From a virus: a stretch of 35,692 bases of DNA. The notes under the pieces are model-generated. The model worked only from the letters and a program-made list of their open reading frames with translations, ran no database searches and was not told the DNA's origin. The DNA lies in IMG/VR virus record IMGVR_UViG_3300027816_000239, positions 1 to 35,692 of that record. The stretch is one strand, 5' to 3'. Positions 23,501 to 31,277 of this stretch are shown in pieces; within the stretch, counting starts at the first letter, position 1; each line of letters begins with the position of its first letter. A program made the translations under genes and the position numbers.

Positions 23501-25748
23501 CAGAAATAATCCGTGAACCCGCGTCAACTTTTATGTCTATAACGCCCTTAACTAATTGCCCTTTTTCTTGCATCGGCTTAATGGCGTCAAACGAGTTCTG
23601 CACCATCTCTTTAACCGAAACCTTTGGCATTTCTTTGGGTTCGCCATATAGTTTGGGGCCAAGAAGTTTTGACAAGCGACGTACATTTGCACCCGGCTTT
23701 GCCTTAATAGTTTCCCCAGACGGGCGCAGGTCAGCGGGCTTTGAAGTAGCCGCTAGTTCATCAAGTAGGGCTTCGCCTTCAGGTGACAATGAGTTATTTG
23801 ATAAGGCTAGACCAGAATCCCTAAGTGCCTTTAAGGCTTGAAATTTAACCGCACCGACCTTGCCAGCACGCAGTTTGGTAGCCGCATCTAAAAACTGTGC
23901 GTCATTCATTCCTCTTGGCAACGCAGTTGGTGCAACTTCTGAAGGTGGCGTTGGGGTTGTGACTGCTTCGAGTTGTTTTGGGTAACGTATCAATCCTTGA
24001 TAAGACAACCCCATATCTGCACGTTCTTTAGACTCAGGGGTAGGCTCAAAGCCAAGGCGCTCATAAAAATTAATGAGGTCTTTTTGTTTGTTCGGTTTAT
24101 CTGCTGCTGCTGTTAACTGTAACGTGGCGTTATTTTGATCTGCCCAATCTGTAAGTGCTTGCCCAAATTGAGTTCCTTGACCTTTACCAGAAGTTTTTGC
24201 CTTTACCCCGGTTACTTTCCAAACATTAGGTTCACGTTGGGTATCGCGAGTAAGTTGCGCACTAGCCCCAAACCCTTCTGCTTTTACAGTTTCAACAGGT
24301 AAGTTTGCATATTCTGGAAGGGGTGCAACAGGAGTAAATGTTAGTTCTTGAGTGGGTTTAGTCTTACCTTCTTCGGCTAATGGACTTGGCTTAGCCGTTG
24401 CTCCAACTCCAACCCCACCAGTAGGAACCCCAGAAACCTCCACTCCTCCGGCTCCAGTTTCAGTAGGCTGCTCGGTAATTCCTGCTCCGACACCTGTTTC
24501 GTCAGGTACCTGAAGGCTAGGCTCAATTCTTCCGGCGGCATCCGCTGTAGCAACTCCTCCTGCCAGTTCTCGTTCTCCATAAGCCTTCACCAATTGGTCG
24601 AGTTCTTCATTAGTGGCGTCACGCCCGTACATCTGCTTAAAGCCGGTGGCAAATGCTGTCCTAACTTCAGGGGTAGTTGCTACGGGTTCCGCAGCGGTTT
24701 CACTTGCCGAAAGGGCATCGAGTCCAGCTATAAGTCGTTCTTCGGGAGTTTGTAGCCCAGCAAATTTTTCAGCACCTTTTTGCATGGCTTTACCAACGAT
24801 GACATTACCGCCAGTGCCAACAACAGTTGCAATAAAAGTTTGCGCTGCAGCAGAAGGGCGGTCTGCTAAATAACTAGAGAACGGTTTTTCAGGGTTTAAT
24901 ACAGCCCATTCATTTAAGTCTTGCAGTATGGTCGCAAGTTGCTCTCCGGGTATTTCTTTCTTTAACTGATTAAGCAGCATCCGACCAAAGCCGGTCTTTT
25001 GATTAATGTCGTTAAGTAGACTGCCAAGAGGCATTTTTTCAGTAGCAACCTCAATAACACCTTGGGATGCAGCGAAAGGTAATGCTTGCTCAGGTCTTAG
25101 ACCTTTTTCTCTAGCCTCTTGATATGCCTGACCACCAGTCATTCCACCAAATGCCGTAAGTACAGCAGCCTGACCGCCGGGAAGCATTGCAGCAGGCAAA
25201 AGAGCTAAATTTCGCCCAAAACTTTCAAGGCCGGATTCGACACCACTAAGTATTAGTCCTTGGTCGGCAGGGGGTTTTATTTTTTCACTTTCTGCTAACT
25301 GACCAAGTTCGGCCATATTTTGGGCAAAAGCTGCAGCGGGATCTTGTTTCCCAATAGTGCCAGTTAATGCTTGATAAAAACGCCCAGCAGGTGTTTCTTG
25401 ATACGCCTTGCTGCCAAATTCACCGATGCTACGAAACACGCCAGCAGCATCGCTGCTCATACCTCTTGGCACATTACGGGCTACACGCCCTAAAAAGTCA
25501 GTAATTGAGTTTTCTGATGTTGTGGGGGGAGGCGCAACCTCTTCAGGAGTAGCCGGGGCTACTGGTGCTTCTTCTACCTTTGGCGCAGGCGCAGTCGGCG
25601 CAGCGGGGGCAACACCCAACCCGATACGGCCTGCAAAATCCTCAAACGGTAAATCAGAGTAAAACTTTTTATGGAATCCCGCTGCTAAGTCTTGGTCTGA
25701 TAAATCATTGTATTGAGGGTATTGTTTGCGAAGTTCTTGAATATTCAT
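17532..25748 (-). CDS. Giant polyvalent virion protein: GNAT-like, GHKL ATPase, two zincin motifs, membrane segments (2738 aa)
   Basis: Domains in order: an N-terminal NIQELRKQYPQYNDLSDQDL motif seen at the front of large phage virion proteins; a Pro/Ala linker; a Gly/Ala hydrophobic stretch (about 179-206); a GNAT acetyltransferase-like domain (about 490-590, GKGQG at 521-525 and FYERLGF); an Hsp90-type GHKL ATPase (about 690-900, N718 and D721 in the N-box, DNGTGM 752-757, GGLGIAKM 781-788); a coiled coil; zincin 1, HELAHH 1262-1267; zincin 2, HEVLH 1568-1572; helical regions resembling large polyvalent-protein domains; and hydrophobic segments near 2146-2172, 2354-2386 and 2430-2462. Such proteins are thought to be packaged and injected. 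Start overlaps the upstream stop (TAATG). One unbroken frame, no frameshift seen. Confidence 0.9.
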   Translation of the reverse strand: MNIQELRKQYPQYNDLSDQDLAAGFHKKFYSDLPFEDFAGRIGLGVAPAAPTAPAPKVEEAPVAPATPEEVAPPPTTSENSITDFLGRVARNVPRGMSSDAAGVFRSIGEFGSKAYQETPAGRFYQALTGTIGKQDPAAAFAQNMAELGQLAESEKIKPPADQGLILSGVESGLESFGRNLALLPAAMLPGGQAAVLTAFGGMTGGQAYQEAREKGLRPEQALPFAASQGVIEVATEKMPLGSLLNDINQKTGFGRMLLNQLKKEIPGEQLATILQDLNEWAVLNPEKPFSSYLADRPSAAAQTFIATVVGTGGNVIVGKAMQKGAEKFAGLQTPEERLIAGLDALSASETAAEPVATTPEVRTAFATGFKQMYGRDATNEELDQLVKAYGERELAGGVATADAAGRIEPSLQVPDETGVGAGITEQPTETGAGGVEVSGVPTGGVGVGATAKPSPLAEEGKTKPTQELTFTPVAPLPEYANLPVETVKAEGFGASAQLTRDTQREPNVWKVTGVKAKTSGKGQGTQFGQALTDWADQNNATLQLTAAADKPNKQKDLINFYERLGFEPTPESKERADMGLSYQGLIRYPKQLEAVTTPTPPSEVAPTALPRGMNDAQFLDAATKLRAGKVGAVKFQALKALRDSGLALSNNSLSPEGEALLDELAATSKPADLRPSGETIKAKPGANVRRLSKLLGPKLYGEPKEMPKVSVKEMVQNSFDAIKPMQEKGQLVKGVIDIKVDAGSRIISVLDNGTGMSPETLSTTFLTIAGTKKEGTRDSGGLGIAKMQFLFNNERIKVVTYRDGVLSVLESTGSELEEAMDDPNLAPDVRVYKGDQIPPQYLQMFPDGHGTFAEVVVPESYKDSSTGEDVAIKIPDSEFGYAVLEKSPLFADISVSFNGDTVRIGDQFPYDSYTQFADVKFDWGTARIYVQKNPQRYMYSDNLHILSNGLWQFDGKIAVGTGFDAKIVPRNFYLDVSPNKNVKPEDSNYPFDLNRQRFSPTTEKGFEQLTSYLNLVYGAVDLGNDAKNFGSIQYLYDDRGTIKATAPEELAPKGDAGIVKVASDISEGDVIEVKEGRLIVKGRVIPELSQDDLKNSRINLDEFKIDQANVDAKRVMLHDNVELPDQEEIKKLKKELEDARSDWYDNKLTDTEWESKKVEIERKITNVKGSSLVEMARDKFGQRFDKFIYEIGDEFQKLRSYVADLMGYDDLRNEAIGISFDTEYRGVSIRLPFNGSYINPAVTEAEKMGDAAAGLVGTMIHELAHHKVRSHNADFPAEMQRITYRMEGQELEFGDTTISDIKRRVFKILRDNKNIFEFIRKVNTDANAKPRGKRFQDSGSYQRRNERRADSVERFGGTAAGEPGVSGGVELSPEYLAEERERARFSGQTTPGSIEDQVINRLAKPRNIAPAVADEIAKGNLKRALEVLSTRLTNPLYKELAAKLAALDLPTTISFNSARDLTRRQIDLKTHHQQKRMFNYVQLTYPDLYNKYFENYDRDENLEKVYRGIKELRSPRYNMQPVIAEFTDVNKAFEDNIRGLEVAGAYYPAFDAITIDLDNSTNDVFLHEVLHAATEAILNADPNTLTEGQRAAREELQKMYEYAVANIPLDLYGLTDIHEFVSEVFTNKSFQDRLRKMMYKPAKMPFFTRLVRAIYQMVGIDNLASNAMATATQLFSAVRTRTPTAAGARFAPKGKRIQGPISTTWRSAEQVAVKLVGEIESAIKGHETWDKLRSDILAPMWDAGNTIFRRSILGFSNLRQIDDLTKTKFPQISGAIRIIEQMIADRNRTMTKAKDILAEWTRLQARYPKQSRLMGRIMLESTIRGIDPDTAQAGSLNPAMQAAWDGLNPEFKTIYRRVRDFYADSINTMVSEMKKRALQLPKAERQKVIKEINDKFGRDKLVAPYFPLRRFGNYWFQVGKGNFKEFYEFETVLGRELAFRKRKRQLSNGNAQQQNLAETMRKGNGISELYNQNASSTQVLKDVQDIIDSVGAITKPTQKEYQEIEKALTKQMGQIPTQEEVEKVFAVENTKKELKESLNQLIYILLPQQSVRKMFINRQSIQGASEDMIRVFATTAVHTAYQQSRFKYSERFINNLINAKEYVKNLPNSDVYDDYIKEVEKRTPTILSNEDTSMSAVVAGKLSDATFYFMLSAPFSAMLNLLGMAAITMPYIGGRYGYAKANAVMLKNLGRYTATMPKRTISPAFKGQIMQMEFPSIVEGGNLDPLMQRAADRFIEDNDINISQTNDIMDIGGRPSELYTGRYNTVKRTIAALFHQSERLNREVTLLSVFELAYDKFLNEPKKNLRGVIQRDNAGNPIPNTPDEAFELAITEAKDIAGLSLGDFTRQMKPRYFTPPLLSVLTKFKQYSVLATYVVARNFYFTLAAPFRKAEIKEFRRQMIEDKIPQNIIDQRIAEADAQRRETYKEGRRRLAGILGVTFLLGGAEALPFFTLLIGNIVKLAANDDDDEFFDWDNWFKNYMEVELGGYVADIYKKMGMGEDTARKAGRGTMEAVVRGPASVATGGSLSERVSLDPVNLWLRDPRFSTDTRENVVESVIANAGPVVGLGVNWAEAIELMEQGQYQRAFEKAAPAIVSKPAAAYRMADEGAKTRSGITLVDNFSAWELAIQSIGLQPERLAQKQKAAIEAKTYEQKVIDKRNTLMNRLWMERGNTDAYADTIENIQKFNQKYPEYAVEPKDVIDSFKRRGQNQMEAEVFGAQIQKKLRPRVSPMLEYGRE

Positions 25749-27202
25749 TAACGAATGCCAAGGGGGTCATTAGACGAAGTAGGTGATTTAACAGGTTGCA
25801 TCCTACCACTACTTAAATCAACACCTTGTACTTTGTATAACTTAAATGTTTCTTCTTCTAATTTATCTTTAATTGCGTTAATCCTATCCTGCGCTGCTTT
25901 GTCACCACCCGCAGCCTTCCGCATATCTGCTTGTAACTTAGGATCAAATGAAAGTAACTGTAAAAATTCAGCTTTGGCATCTTTTGCCGCCGACGATACC
26001 GCAGTTCGAGTAGCGTTGTAAGTATCTTTTGGAGCAAGTGCCTGTGCAGCTTGAGAAACTGAGTCTAAGTACGACAATTTAGGATCATTCTTACGTAATT
26101 GTGCTGCTGCTTGAAGGGTTTTATCAGGAATGTTAGCAATTGCTAGGCGGTTTTCCCTATCCAAACGAGCAGTTTCTTCACGGCTTGCTCGGTCTAAAGC
26201 GCTTTCTTCGCCGCGAGCTTCTCGCTCTCTTTCTGACATTGCTATTCTTTCAGCCGATGAAATCGCGTCAAGTTTTTCTTTACGTGCAGCCTCTTCAAGT
26301 TGCAATTTAAGTTGCATATCAGCCATTGTCTGTTTACGGCGCTCCTTAATATCTTCAGCAAAACCTTTAACTGCGGCTTGGGAGCCTTTGCCAATATTAG
26401 TTAAAGCATAGGGGGACTCACCACCAAGAATGCCTAGACCTGCCTCTAGTGCACGAGTCCAAGCATCTGTCCGCACATCGGTATTTTTACGGGCTTGATT
26501 TGCAAGGTACTCTTTAATTGCTTCTCGCTCTGGGGGCGCTGGCGCTTCTCTTTCTCTAAGTACATTTCCACTAGTGAAAATATCTTCGACTGTTCTTGCT
26601 TTAAAAGGAATCCTTTGAGCAGGCATAGTAGCGCCTAAGCCAAACGCACTAGGATTAAACCCCGCTCCTTCGTTGTCAATTCGTTGTTGTGTTGCTCGAG
26701 AAAATCCTAAATCGTATCCGGGTCTTTCATAGTCTTCATCATTTGAAAGAGAATAATTTTTGGAACGGTCACGCTCTAAAGCCCTTAAATATTCTTCGTC
26801 ATTTAAATCTCCACCTGCCTGAAACGCAATAATTCCGCCACCTGCATACTCGTTGCCGTACATCTCTTCGGGTACAGGTAATGAGGCAACTCCCGTGTCC
26901 ATAGGCGGCATTTCTTGTTGCGGTGCCATAGCCATCATCTGTGGCTGCGCTTGGGGCGCTTCGGCTTGGGCATTAATTGCCATGTTTCTTTCAGTTACCG
27001 AGGCTGGCATGGGTTGTTGCATGGCCTGCATATTGGCAGCAGCCTGTGCCATTTCGGCTTTTTCATTCAGGATAATTGGTAGCATGTCAGCCGGTATACG
27101 ACCTTGCTGTGCCATAGCCATAAGTTGCTGCTGTGGCAATTGTGCTAGAGCATTGATTGGCCCTTCTTGGAGTTTAAGGGCTTGAGTTATTCCCATTGCC
27201 AT
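25748..27202 (-). CDS. Gln/Met/Ala-rich probable virion protein (484 aa)
   Basis: The N-terminal 120 residues are rich in Gln, Met, Ala and Pro. A YAGGGIIAFQAGG segment near residue 115 is of a kind I recall in podovirus-type structural or ejection proteins. The middle is a long helical, coiled-coil region rich in Arg, Glu and Ala (EEAARKEKLDAISSAERIAM). No enzyme motif is present. Its stop overlaps the giant gene start, suggesting the two are made together, perhaps as an internal virion or injection complex (inference). Confidence 0.72.
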   Translation of the reverse strand: MAMGITQALKLQEGPINALAQLPQQQLMAMAQQGRIPADMLPIILNEKAEMAQAAANMQAMQQPMPASVTERNMAINAQAEAPQAQPQMMAMAPQQEMPPMDTGVASLPVPEEMYGNEYAGGGIIAFQAGGDLNDEEYLRALERDRSKNYSLSNDEDYERPGYDLGFSRATQQRIDNEGAGFNPSAFGLGATMPAQRIPFKARTVEDIFTSGNVLREREAPAPPEREAIKEYLANQARKNTDVRTDAWTRALEAGLGILGGESPYALTNIGKGSQAAVKGFAEDIKERRKQTMADMQLKLQLEEAARKEKLDAISSAERIAMSEREREARGEESALDRASREETARLDRENRLAIANIPDKTLQAAAQLRKNDPKLSYLDSVSQAAQALAPKDTYNATRTAVSSAAKDAKAEFLQLLSFDPKLQADMRKAAGGDKAAQDRINAIKDKLEEETFKLYKVQGVDLSSGRMQPVKSPTSSNDPLGIR

Positions 27203-28143
27203 TATGATTTACCCATTAAGTTATACAGACTTAGACCAGATAACCCAAGGCCAGCCAACTGGCTTGCAAATGAGGGCGGTGGCGTAACTGTCTGTGTTGT
27301 GGTGTCGGTGAGCGGAATACCACGGATAAAGCCACTAAGTTTATCAAGTTGCTGCTCAGGATACTGAATACGCTGCAATAAGTTCTGGTAGTCAATATCT
27401 GTTTTTTGTTGCGCTACTGCACGCTCATAGTCACCATAAGCGCCAAGAGTTTTAAGACGGTCAATGTCTGCGGCTTGTTGCGCTACACCCAACTGACCAA
27501 ATTGTGAACCTAATGTGCCGTAGGTTTGAGCCTGTTGCAGACGAGCCGCACGCTCTGATTCCAGCCCCTTTTGCCCAGCCTCATAGGCAGCCTGAAGTCC
27601 CTTGGCTTGGATGTCACCGAGTTGGTTCTGGAGGTTGCGCTCACGTTCTGTGGTGGCAAGCAGTTGCCGTGCTCCGCCATAAGTACCTTGACGGGCTGCT
27701 CCTAAGTTAGTGGCTAACTGGGCTTTCTGGGCATCTGTTAGGGCTTGCTGTTTTTGAACGTCAATAACGCCCTGTGCATAGGGAGACATATACTGCTGCA
27801 TCACCCCTTGATCCAACATACTTGGAAGCCCGGTGGCGGCGGCATAGCCTGAGCCAAGAGCACCAGTCCCCATAGCGAACTGTCCGGGGGTCTGCATAGC
27901 AGAGAGTTGTGCGCCTACCTGTTGCTGACCGGGGGTTAAACCCGCTACCCGCTGTGCGCCACTATAAAGACCTGCGGCCTGTAATGGGCCTTGGATGTTG
28001 GCTTGGTAGTCGGCGGGGGTGCCTGCTCCGTAGAGTTTAAAGGCCGTTGGGATTAACCCGGGAACGCCTTGGGCACCGGTTTTATAAAACTCTTCAAACG
28101 CGGTAGGTAGTTGACTGGTTACGACTTGTGAGGTGGTTGCCAT
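27202..28143 (-). CDS. Gln/Ala/Gly-rich probable virion protein (313 aa)
   Basis: This protein has a repeated Gln-Ala-Gly pattern and the segment YMSPYAQGVIDVQKQQAL, followed by ARQGTYGGARQ and QGKGLQAAYEAGQ-like stretches (DIQAKGLQAAYEAGQKG). I recognise this order from uncharacterised structural proteins of aquatic podoviruses. It is largely helical with a hydrophobic C-terminus (ASQLAGLGLSGLSLYNLMG). It shares a stop/start base with the downstream gene. Probably an internal virion or tail component; not enzymatic. Confidence 0.72.
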   Translation of the reverse strand: MATTSQVVTSQLPTAFEEFYKTGAQGVPGLIPTAFKLYGAGTPADYQANIQGPLQAAGLYSGAQRVAGLTPGQQQVGAQLSAMQTPGQFAMGTGALGSGYAAATGLPSMLDQGVMQQYMSPYAQGVIDVQKQQALTDAQKAQLATNLGAARQGTYGGARQLLATTERERNLQNQLGDIQAKGLQAAYEAGQKGLESERAARLQQAQTYGTLGSQFGQLGVAQQAADIDRLKTLGAYGDYERAVAQQKTDIDYQNLLQRIQYPEQQLDKLSGFIRGIPLTDTTTQTVTPPPSFASQLAGLGLSGLSLYNLMGKS

Positions 28144-28153
28144 AATCTATCCT

Positions 28154-29830
28154 TTAAGCAGGCATCAAGCGACGAGTATTGACTTCAGGCGCCTGACGGG
28201 TTTTGCCTGTGCGTGATTTACGAATTCGATCCATCATTGCGTATAACTTTTTAGCCCCAGCATTAGAGGAGCCATTACCAAGGTGGGATACCACGTCAGC
28301 AGGGACTACAAACTCGCCATCAGCCAGACGGGCTTCTTGTTTGCCCTCAATATTAGCCTTAATAGAGTCGCTCATCCCGTCGCCCCCACCACGGAGATAT
28401 CGGGGAGGCAAACCGCCTTTGGCTAGGGAAGCAATGCCACCCTGCATCATATTGTCATCGCCACCGATTTCGTCGTCGTAAGAGTCGATCCGACCACCCA
28501 TAGCCATGCCACGCTCACGGCGAATATCTTCTTCAGTTAAGCGCTGGTAGTTATAGGGATAGTCACGAAGAACGCTCTGGGCAAACTCAATTTCTTCTTT
28601 TGTACGGTTTTCCCGATCAGCCAAAATGCGGTCAGCCTCGGCTTTCTGGTCATCAAGTTCTTGTTTAGTTTTATACGCACCATAAATGGTTGTACCAAGA
28701 GAAGTAATCCCCGCAGCATCTTTAATATCCTGTCTATCGGGGAGGTAATCTTTTACCACGTCATAGGCATCTTTAACCGGTTCAGGAATAATATTGCTAA
28801 TGCCTTGTTTTACATCGCTATAACCTTGTTTTAAAGTGTTAATCCCTTTTTGGAATGCATTTGGATCAGCGCTTGCTTCACTAATATCACTAGCAGCGCG
28901 ACCATAATCAAACGTAGGTACTTCCCCAACATCAGCATAAGAAGCAGGTTGACCCATCATATTGTCAAAATATTGTTCACTGTAAGTAGGTAAACGCTCA
29001 GGGGTGGCTGGCGTAGAGGGAATAGAAACCGGAGAGGCATCTGAAAATGGCACATCAGCACTTGCCAATTGCCCTAATGGTTCTCCAATCCCGCTACCGG
29101 GATAACGAATTGCTTGTGGCCCTGCGCTTGCCACTGCACTCTCTAAGGATCCAATTTCGCCCGGTATATTTGCGCTACCAGCAGCATCCATAGTTCCGCC
29201 TATAGACTCAAGTACAGACGGTGCCGACTCAGCAACACTTGAAAAACCTTCTACAGGAACTTGTTGCATCCCACTACCAAAAAGATCAGTTATTGAGCCT
29301 CTTGGCGTTAAGACATTTGAATCTGGAGCAGACAGGGCATTAAAAGCAGCGGTAGTAGCACCTGCCCTAATTGCACTTTTTGTATCAAAACTACTCCCCG
29401 GAGTTGCAACACCTTGATATATAGCCGAACCAATCGGGCCGCCATAGTAGGCAGCGGCAATTGAAGCAATCGGGCCAAGAATTTTATCTTTTGCTATGGA
29501 CTCAACGCCACGCTCAACTTCTTTACCGATAGAAGAACCTAGGTTGTATACATCTTTAAGTATGGGTGTGCTTTTAAAAAACTTCCTAATTGACTTATAT
29601 TCGGGTAAACCCGTATAAGGATTGATTGTCCCTGATCCACCCATAAGTTTGAGAATGCCAGCCTCTTCGGGGGATATGTGGGCAAGGACTGTATCGCCTT
29701 CCCGACCCTGTCGCCGGATCATCTCAGCAGCGTTCTCTAGGCCGTAGGTATCCTTAACCCGACCACCCCCTTCAAAGGCAGGCATGGGAGGGGCGTATGC
29801 GTATTGGGGGGTAGCAGGGGCTGAGTACAT
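28154..29830 (-). CDS. Glycine-rich probable virion protein (558 aa)
   Basis: The N-terminal region contains FEGGGRVKD and DTVLAHISPEEAGILKLMGG; the middle has an alanine/glycine membrane-like stretch (ILGPIASIAAAYYGGPIGSA); the C-terminal end has GGLPPRYLRGGGDGMSDSI and LADGEFVVPADVVSHLGNG, a motif I recall at the ends of several phage structural proteins. Probably a virion-associated protein, possibly delivered with the giant protein. AGGAT precedes the ATG. Ten bases separate it from the 313-residue gene downstream. No catalytic motif seen. Confidence 0.72.
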   Translation of the reverse strand: MYSAPATPQYAYAPPMPAFEGGGRVKDTYGLENAAEMIRRQGREGDTVLAHISPEEAGILKLMGGSGTINPYTGLPEYKSIRKFFKSTPILKDVYNLGSSIGKEVERGVESIAKDKILGPIASIAAAYYGGPIGSAIYQGVATPGSSFDTKSAIRAGATTAAFNALSAPDSNVLTPRGSITDLFGSGMQQVPVEGFSSVAESAPSVLESIGGTMDAAGSANIPGEIGSLESAVASAGPQAIRYPGSGIGEPLGQLASADVPFSDASPVSIPSTPATPERLPTYSEQYFDNMMGQPASYADVGEVPTFDYGRAASDISEASADPNAFQKGINTLKQGYSDVKQGISNIIPEPVKDAYDVVKDYLPDRQDIKDAAGITSLGTTIYGAYKTKQELDDQKAEADRILADRENRTKEEIEFAQSVLRDYPYNYQRLTEEDIRRERGMAMGGRIDSYDDEIGGDDNMMQGGIASLAKGGLPPRYLRGGGDGMSDSIKANIEGKQEARLADGEFVVPADVVSHLGNGSSNAGAKKLYAMMDRIRKSRTGKTRQAPEVNTRRLMPA

Positions 29831-29861
29831 AATTAGATTATCCTAGATTTGTCAAGTGATG

Positions 29862-31277
29862 TCACTGGGTTAAGTCATAGAAGGTAATACAGCCAACCCC
29901 ATCGCCGGTTGTAGCGCCAGCAATCGTTCGGACGCCCAAAGTATAGATGTCGCTAACGTTCGTCAGGGATACACCAAGTTGCTGATCCCAGTTAAACCCG
30001 GTAGGAGCCGTCGTGTCTGCTTGGCCTCCGCCACCCGAACTGGCAACGTAACCGGTCTGAACAATTGTGCCTGCCGTGGCAATCGCCGTAGCCGCAACAT
30101 CAAACTCAACGTTGGCATCAGAAGGAACAGTTGCCGCCCAAGTGGCTCCCGTAAGGACGGGGTTTTTAATCAGCGCAATCTCGTAGTCTTGCAGCGTGGT
30201 CGGCTGAAACTGTATACGGTTTGGAAGCACCACCGCGCCCAGAGCCGTCGAAGCCAGCCGGATCGAGACAACTGGGAGGAAGTTGGCCGCCGTGTTTATG
30301 GTGCCAAGCACCGTTGTCCGCCTTGCAACGTGCTCAATTGATGTGGCCTCAAAGCCTCCTTCGGATATTACCGACGAGCAAATCTGCGTGAGCGTAGCGG
30401 CAACTGCTGCCGTTGTAGTAGTGATTTCGTAGCGAATAGGCAATATAGCAGTGGTCATGTAGACCGTCGTGCCGAAGACGTTGGCGGTATTAAATGTATG
30501 ACAAAGGACGTATTGCCCATTAATAATGAAGCCGCACCGGACTGAACCGACACCAAGCCACTCAAAGTCCATCCACAAGATCTGTGGGTGGGTCAGGTCA
30601 AGCGTGTATCCAGAGGTGCCAGTACCGTCTAGTTTGTCGCCATTCCAGTCTGCTTGATTAACAAATCGTGCATCACTTGGCGTGCCAGAAGTGTTTGAAC
30701 GCAATACGAGCGCATTAACCCCTCCGGTACGACGGAAGAACAGCCCGTTTTGGGTATTAAAGTACCCAACACTTTGATTAAGGTTGGCAGAAGTGCCGTT
30801 GTCCATCTGAAAGGTTGCTAGAACCAACAGGCTTTTCCCCGGCTGATACAGCATATTGCGAAAGGACTGACGTACCACAGACCCAACGCCACCACCCGTC
30901 ACAGCCAGACTAACGCTGGACTGATTGGTATTAAATGTCGATGTCCCAGTACCAGATGTAGAAGTGCTAAATTGATTGTCAGCAGCGTAACGGCTTTGGC
31001 TGTCAAATAGGCTGTAGGGTTCGCTCACACGCAAACGCCCAAAAGCATCTACGTTAGTGCCGCCTATCGAAATTGGTAATGGGGTCATATTTCCCTCGCA
31101 AGCCGTTCCATTTAGTATGCCTGCTACGGCATTTTGAAAGTTGTCAATCTGGTTGAAGTACAGCCGCAAAACCCTAATAAGGTCTGTTGCATACTTTTGG
31201 TCGTACTCAACAGGCGGCACCGGTAGGGCAGGTGCAACGAAGGTCTTTTGAATATCATTATCAACACAGATGGTCAT
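29862..31277 (-). CDS. Probable tail or receptor-binding structural protein (471 aa)
   Basis: The protein is rich in Thr, Ser, Gly and Asn with mostly beta-strand character. It contains NVDAFGRLRVSEPYSLFDSQ, a motif I recall in phage structural proteins of unknown detail, then a jelly-roll-like or lectin-like region (LTHPQILWMDFEWLGVGSVR). No catalytic residues are recognised. The start overlaps the previous stop by four bases. A tail fibre, decoration or receptor-binding role is inferred from composition and from position beside the stabilisation protein. Confidence 0.72.
   Translation of the reverse strand: MTICVDNDIQKTFVAPALPVPPVEYDQKYATDLIRVLRLYFNQIDNFQNAVAGILNGTACEGNMTPLPISIGGTNVDAFGRLRVSEPYSLFDSQSRYAADNQFSTSTSGTGTSTFNTNQSSVSLAVTGGGVGSVVRQSFRNMLYQPGKSLLVLATFQMDNGTSANLNQSVGYFNTQNGLFFRRTGGVNALVLRSNTSGTPSDARFVNQADWNGDKLDGTGTSGYTLDLTHPQILWMDFEWLGVGSVRCGFIINGQYVLCHTFNTANVFGTTVYMTTAILPIRYEITTTTAAVAATLTQICSSVISEGGFEATSIEHVARRTTVLGTINTAANFLPVVSIRLASTALGAVVLPNRIQFQPTTLQDYEIALIKNPVLTGATWAATVPSDANVEFDVAATAIATAGTIVQTGYVASSGGGGQADTTAPTGFNWDQQLGVSLTNVSDIYTLGVRTIAGATTGDGVGCITFYDLTQ

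Noticed and set aside
24377-24580. Open frame opposite or out of phase within the giant gene, and similar ones at 21551, 22253 and 23248
   Set aside because: They fall inside an unbroken frame with clear domain matches and have no ribosome-binding sites; treated as shadows.
29830-29861. TTGACA followed by TAATCT on the minus strand before the 558-residue gene
   Set aside because: The spacer is only nine bases, too short for a sigma-70 promoter.
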